From positions 248,001 to 312,000 of the forward strand of contig NZ_NERV01000004.1 in the NCBI RefSeq assembly GCF_003063315.1: a DNA stretch of 64,000 nt, given 5' to 3'. Source of the DNA: Limnohabitans sp. T6-5. GTDB taxonomy: Bacteria; Pseudomonadota; Gammaproteobacteria; Burkholderiales; Burkholderiaceae_C. The translations under genes were made by a program, and so were the position numbers. Under the pieces are notes generated by a model. It saw nothing but the letters and a program-made list of their open reading frames with translations, ran no database searches and was not told the origin of the DNA. This document shows, piece after piece, positions 61,901 through 64,000 of the stretch. Numbering within the stretch: the stretch's first letter is position 1; each line of letters begins with the position of its first letter.

Positions 61901-64000
61901 GGCCAGCACCTTTGCAGCGGCTGAGGGCAACAACACCGTGAAAGTGCGCGTGATGGACGCCGCAGGCAATGCAGGCACCGCCAGCAGCCTGAGCTTCACA
62001 CTCGACAAAACCATCACCACGCCCACCCTGAGCCTGGTGAGCGACAGTGGCGCCAGTACGACCGACAAGCTCACGAACAACGGCGCCCTCAGCGCCAACG
62101 CCGACGCAGGCAGCACGCTCGAATACAGCACCAACGGCAGCACTTGGGGCACGACCTTTGCAGCCGTCGAAGGCGCCAACACGGTGAGCGTGCGCGCCAC
62201 CGATGCAGCAGGCAACACGGCCACCTCCAGCGCCATGAGCTTCACGCTCGACACACAAACGCCCGCCTTCAACGTGGCATTGGTCTGCGACAGCGGCTCC
62301 AGCAGCGCAGACAGCATCAGCAACACGACTGCCCTCGTCGTCACCGGTGCCGAAGCAGGCGCCGTCATCGACTACAGCACCAACGGCACCGTCTGGGGCA
62401 GCACCTTCGCCGCCACAGAAGGCCTGAACAACGTCAAAGTCCGCGTGAGCGATGCCGCAGGCAACCAGCGCACACAAGACTTCAGCTTCACGCTCGACAG
62501 CACGGCGCCCACAGCGCCCGTCATCACCTTGGTGAGCGACAGCGGCAGCAGCGCCACAGACAAACTCAGCGGCAACGGCGCCATCGCCGTGAACGCCGAA
62601 GCCGGTGCCACGCTCGAATACAGCACCAACGGCAGCACTTGGACAACGACCTTTGCAGCCGCTGAAGGCGCCAACAACGTCATGGCGCGGGTCATCGACA
62701 AGGCGGGCAACGTCAGCGCGGCCAGCAGCCTGAACTTCACCCTGGACACAGCGGCACCCACAGCGCCCACCGTGGGCCTGTTCTGCGACAGCGGCACATC
62801 AGCAGGTGCAGGTACCGACAAGATCACGAACAACGGCACCTTGAGCCTGTCGAGCAACGAAGCCGGTGGCCTGATCGAATACAGCACCAATGGCGTGTTG
62901 TGGGCCAGCACCTTCAGCGCCATGGAAGGCAACAACACCGTCAAAGTCCGTGTGACCGACGCCGCTGGCAACGTGGGCACAAGCGGTGACTACAGCTTCA
63001 CCCTCGACAGCACCGAGCCGGGCGCACCGGTGGTCACGCTGGTCTGCGACAGCGGCAGCAGCGCGACCGATGGCGTCAGCAGCCAGGGCGCCATCAGCGT
63101 CAACGGCACAGAGCCCGGCGCCACCCTGCAATACAGCACCGACGGCAGCAGCTGGGCCAGCACCTTTGCCGCAGCCGAAGGCAACAACACCGTGAAAGTG
63201 CGCGTGATGGACGCCGCAGGCAATGCAGGCACCGCCAGCAGCCTGAGCTTCACACTCGACAAAACCATCACCACGCCCACCCTGAGCCTGGTGAGCGACA
63301 GTGGCGCCAATGCCACCGACAAGCTCACAAACAACGGCGCCATCAGCGCCAACGCCGACACAGGCAGCACGCTCGAATACAGCACCAACGGCAGCACTTG
63401 GGGCACGACATTTGCAGCCGTCGAAGGCGCCAACACGGTGAGCGTGCGCGCCACCGATGCAGCAGGCAACACGGCCACCTCCAGCGCCATGAGCTTCACG
63501 CTCGACACACAAACGCCCGCCTTCAACGTGGCATTGGTCTGCGACAGCGGCTCCAGCAGCGCAGACAGCATCAGCAACACGACTGCCCTCGTCGTCACCG
63601 GTGCCGAAGCAGGCGCCGTCATCGACTACAGCACCAACGGCACCGTCTGGGGCAGCACCTACGCCGCCACAGAAGGCCTCAACAACGTCAAAGTCCGCGT
63701 GAGCGATGCCGCAGGCAACCAACGCACACAAGACTTCAGCTTCACGCTCGACAGCACGGCGCCCACCGCGCCCGTCATCACCTTGGTGAGCGACAGCGGC
63801 AGCAGCGCCACAGACAAACTCAGCCGCAACGGCGCCATCGCCGTGAACGCAGAAGCCGGTGCCACGCTCGAATACAGCACCAACGGCAGCACTTGGTCCA
63901 CGACCTATGCAGCCGCTGAAGGCGCCAACAACGTCATGGCGCGGGTCATCGACAAGGCAGGCAACGTCAGCGCAGCCAGCAGTCTGGGCTTCACCCTGGA
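55959..64000 (+). CDS. Giant repetitive Ig-like adhesin or surface protein (partial, runs off the right edge)
   Basis: At least 2,680 residues with no stop. Residues 1-190 are non-repetitive and largely helical, with no Sec signal peptide, so export probably uses a C-terminal type I secretion signal (outside the window). Ig-like domains follow: Big-type domains at about 195-305, 348-450 and 557-660, each with SQFQGSGKNYTA or NFQGSGKNYTA, and two TPTLSGTG-type domains at about 463-560 and 670-767. A Gly-Thr linker lies at about 310-330. From residue 767 onward 23 modules of 82-87 residues run to the edge, each with DSG near the start, (L/I)(E/Q/D)YS(T/N)NG in the middle and DxAGN near the end. 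ATG at 55959 has AGGGA upstream. Large repetitive proteins of this kind mediate adhesion or biofilm formation; the function here is inferred. Confidence 0.85.
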   Translation, partial: MTIDNNIYVLHTGSYATQALTLQGEDLAAAHTLLEAAQNKGVDEAIKQELSMQLFQLIVQRPVNPQQAVHDLWTLAVTTLTAQVSNLLMSHPEVNGALLQLGADKANVLMAQWLDVGQHMSEVMSALRADTALVTAVQTAQPNKALLETLSAEPVWPLLQERSAPLALNANLLPTLASSDISSTTVTATALAIQDTTPPSIVLGSDKSSLQKGQTASLSFTLTEDSSDFGVDDITVMGGTLSNFQGSGKNYTATFTPSAASTSALVFVTSERFSAATGLSNEDGGEIDNVLSFSTNVAQQPAVVTPTTSTNTGTGTGTSTGTGTGTGTGTSGSTSANTGTTSTSNVTASDTTAPSIVISAGKSVLAVNESVTVVFTLSEDSTDFSLTDITVLGGTLSQFQGSGKNYTATLTPSAGSTSALVFVTSERFSDAAGNFNQDGGETNNALPFSVNAYVAPPPVAPQAPVVTLNAASDSGVMGDKVTQDSTPTLSGTGTPGHTIAVKDAAGHVLATAVVQANGTWQATPASALPSGQNNLSVIETSLAGLSSAPTALAITVDTLAPTVTIAAIKTMLSAGETTTVTFTLSESSSDFSLADITVLGGSLSQFQGSGKNYTAMFTPATGSSSALLYVASERFTDVAGNLNQDSGDLKNLMSMSVNPSAPAVPPAVPPATPVIRLSTASDTGALGDGITSNDKPSFSGTGSAGDTIRVSIASTGEVLTATVASNGTWSVTPTRALSSGSVSVIATNAAGLSSPEQTLALVIDKSISTPVLSLVCDSGSSSADNISAFGAIKVTSDAGSTLEYSTNGLIWANTFVPVEGSNGVTVRATDVAGNVATTSAFRFTLDTTAPVAPSVALACDSGTSATDLISNKSALSVNAEAVASLQYSTDGTNWASTFAAAEGTNTVKVRAVDAAGNAGQVSSLSFTLDKTIATPTLSLVSDSGASATDTITRNGALSVNAEVGASLQYSTNGSTWATSFAAVEGANTVSVRATDGAGNTATSSVLSFTMDTQTPAFTVALVCDSGASSSDTISKAPALVVTGAESGATVEYSNNNSTTGTIWSSTYAATEGLNNVKVRVSDAAGNQRTQDFSFTLDSTAPTAPVITLACDSGASATDLISNNGTLSVNAEVGASLQYSTDGTNWASTFAAVEGTNTVKVRAVDAAGNAGQVSSLSFTLDKTIATPTLSLVSDSGANATDKLTNNGALSANADAGSTLEYSTNGSSWATTFSAVEGANTVSVRATDAAGNTATSSAMSFTLDTQTPAFNVALVCDSGSSSADSISNTTALVVTGAEAGAVIDYSTNGTVWGSTYAATEGLNNVKVRMSDAAGNQRTQDFSFTLDSTAPTAPVITLVSDSGSSATDKLSGNGTIAVNAEAGATLEYSTNGSTWGSTFSAAEGTNNVMARVIDKAGNVSQASSLGFTLDTAAPTAPTVGLFCDSGTSAGAGTDKISNNGTLSLSSNEAGGLIEYSTNGVLWTSTFVAAEGNNTVKVRVTDAAGNVGTSGDYSFTLDSTAPGAPVVTLVCDSGSSATDGVSSQGAISVNGTEPGATLQYSTDGTSWASTFAAAEGNNTVKVRVMDAAGNAGQVSSLSFTLDKTIATPTLSLVSDSGANATDKLTNNGALSANADAGSTLEYSTNGSSWATTFSAVEGANTVSVRATDAAGNTATSSAMSFTLDTQTPAFNVALVCDSGSSSADSISNTTALVVTGAEAGAVIDYSTNGTVWGSTYAATEGLNNVKVRVSDAAGNQRTQDFSFTLDSTAPTAPVITLVSDSGSSATDKLSRNGAIAVNAEAGATLEYSTNGSTWSTTYAAAEGANNVMARVIDKAGNVSQASSLGFTLDTAAPTAPTVGLFCDSGTAAGAGTDKITNNGTLSLSSNEAGGLIEYSTNGVLWTSTFVAAEGHNTVKVRVTDAAGNVGTSGDYSFTLDSTAPGAPVVTLVCDSGSSATDGVSSQGAISVNGTEPGATLQYSTDGTSWASTFAAAEGNNTVKVRVMDAAGNAGTASSLSFTLDKTITTPTLSLVSDSGASTTDKLTNNGALSANADAGSTLEYSTNGSTWGTTFAAVEGANTVSVRATDAAGNTATSSAMSFTLDTQTPAFNVALVCDSGSSSADSISNTTALVVTGAEAGAVIDYSTNGTVWGSTFAATEGLNNVKVRVSDAAGNQRTQDFSFTLDSTAPTAPVITLVSDSGSSATDKLSGNGAIAVNAEAGATLEYSTNGSTWTTTFAAAEGANNVMARVIDKAGNVSAASSLNFTLDTAAPTAPTVGLFCDSGTSAGAGTDKITNNGTLSLSSNEAGGLIEYSTNGVLWASTFSAMEGNNTVKVRVTDAAGNVGTSGDYSFTLDSTEPGAPVVTLVCDSGSSATDGVSSQGAISVNGTEPGATLQYSTDGSSWASTFAAAEGNNTVKVRVMDAAGNAGTASSLSFTLDKTITTPTLSLVSDSGANATDKLTNNGAISANADTGSTLEYSTNGSTWGTTFAAVEGANTVSVRATDAAGNTATSSAMSFTLDTQTPAFNVALVCDSGSSSADSISNTTALVVTGAEAGAVIDYSTNGTVWGSTYAATEGLNNVKVRVSDAAGNQRTQDFSFTLDSTAPTAPVITLVSDSGSSATDKLSRNGAIAVNAEAGATLEYSTNGSTWSTTYAAAEGANNVMARVIDKAGNVSAASSLGFTL
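56889..56948 (+). repeat. 12-base tandem repeat encoding a Gly-Thr linker
   Basis: GGCACAGGAACG occurs three times (56901, 56919, 56931) with variants on both sides, encoding repeated Gly-Thr. It separates the first two Ig-like domains. Copy number changes would keep the reading frame. Confidence 0.8.
59280..60530 (+). repeat. Super-repeat copy 1 (1,251 bases, modules a-e, more diverged)
   Basis: Same module order as the later copies but three bases shorter. Its first module is closer to the one at 58528. Its b and c modules are base-for-base the same as those of copy 2 over about 480 bases (from about 59452 to 59935). Confidence 0.8.
60531..61784 (+). repeat. Super-repeat copy 2 (1,254 bases, modules a-e)
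   Basis: 418 codons. Begins with CDSGSSATDGVSSQGAISVN and is nearly identical in DNA to copy 3. Confidence 0.85.
61785..63038 (+). repeat. Super-repeat copy 3 (1,254 bases, modules a-e)
   Basis: Exactly the same length as copy 2, with scattered substitutions, for example the junction GTASSL in place of GQVSSL after module a. Confidence 0.85.
63039..64000 (+). repeat. Super-repeat copy 4 (cut by the window edge)
   Basis: 962 bases of the same unit, modules a-d, ending inside module d. The array therefore continues beyond the window. Confidence 0.85.

Larger units (their letters stand above)
58274..64000 (+). repeat. Array of 23 Ig-like modules, about 250 bases each
   Basis: Module starts, aligned on the DSG codons, lie near 58274, 58528, 58771, 59018, 59280, 59527, 59771, 60021, 60269, 60531, 60778, 61027, 61275, 61525, 61785, 62036, 62280, 62529, 62779, 63039, 63288, 63535 and 63783. 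Reading each as a type gives one founder-like module, then a-b-c, then a-b-c-d-e three times, then a-b-c-d to the edge. Type e is longer by a GAGT-like insertion. Confidence 0.85.

Noticed and set aside
60291..62477. Very long antisense frame (about 728 codons) over the repeat array, and similar ones at 57195-58997, 59046-60212 and 62799-63731
   Set aside because: They mirror the sense gene. Repetition of a stop-free antisense phase in each 1,254-base unit explains their length; the products are Gly/Ala/Val-rich with no family and no ribosome-binding sites.
58274..64000. Tandem repeats considered as a CRISPR array
   Set aside because: Units of about 250 bases are coding throughout, with no short identical repeats separated by unique spacers and no cas genes.

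Overview
The window looks like chromosome of a betaproteobacterium of the order Burkholderiales, most likely Comamonadaceae (a Limnohabitans/Acidovorax-like genome). This rests on gene order (rpe-gph-trpE-trpG-trpD-trpC; rsmB-DUF4390-NtrY-like-NtrX-like; tRNA-Tyr/Gly/Thr-tuf-tRNA-Trp-secE-nusG), on protein sequences, and on moderately high GC. No rRNA, CRISPR array, transposase, integrase or prophage gene was seen.

Layout. 1-2015: 5'-terminal part of a flavin monooxygenase/old-yellow-enzyme fusion acting on an aromatic acyl-CoA. 2.1-5.2 kb: a degenerate sigma-54-activator-like regulator and a FimV-like membrane protein, each preceded by the same palindrome TTGTCA-N4-TGACAA, then tRNA-Phe. 5.3-10.8 kb: NtrX-like regulator, NtrY-like kinase, DUF4390 protein, rsmB and a LemA-like protein. 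10.8-24.7 kb: transcription/translation cluster on the minus strand (tRNA-Tyr, -Gly, -Thr, tuf, tRNA-Trp, secE, nusG, rplKAJL, rpoBC). 24.7-31.9 kb: compact rpe-gph-trpE-trpG-lysE-trpD-orf48-trpC-ung run with many ATGA/TGATG overlaps. 31.9-34.3 kb, plus strand: apaG, thiL, pgpA, pncC. 34.3-43.3 kb: spc and alpha ribosomal operons from rplN to rplQ, ending with initiator tRNA-Met. 43.6-53.7 kb: a glycerol locus (GlpSTPQV ABC importer, DUF2160 protein, GlpD, GlpR, GlpK). 53.8-55.5 kb: proC and ubiA. 55.5-56.0 kb: AT-rich intergenic region. 55,959-64,000: start of a giant repetitive surface or secreted protein that runs off the right edge (at least 2,680 residues).

How the genes work together. 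The glycerol locus can import glycerol (GlpSTPQV), phosphorylate it (GlpK) and oxidise glycerol-3-phosphate (GlpD) under the DeoR-type repressor GlpR, with repeated TATGTTCG-like half-sites in the divergent promoter region. The trp run supplies most of the anthranilate-to-tryptophan branch (trpE, G, D, C) and carries two unusual passengers: a LysE-type exporter and an uncharacterised 48-residue one-helix membrane protein.

The most interesting parts are (1) the giant protein, whose a-b-c-d-e module order and 1,251/1,254-bp super-repeat record how the array grew, with a regular Cys/Ser alternation; (2) the possible two-gene regulon built on the TTGTCA palindrome and an AAA+ protein that has lost sigma-54 contact motifs; (3) the overlapping 48-codon gene between trpD and trpC; (4) a possible WPW leader peptide before trpE; and (5) complementary degenerate motifs in the two glycerol-transport ATPases. 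All calls come from reading the sequence; no database search was run.
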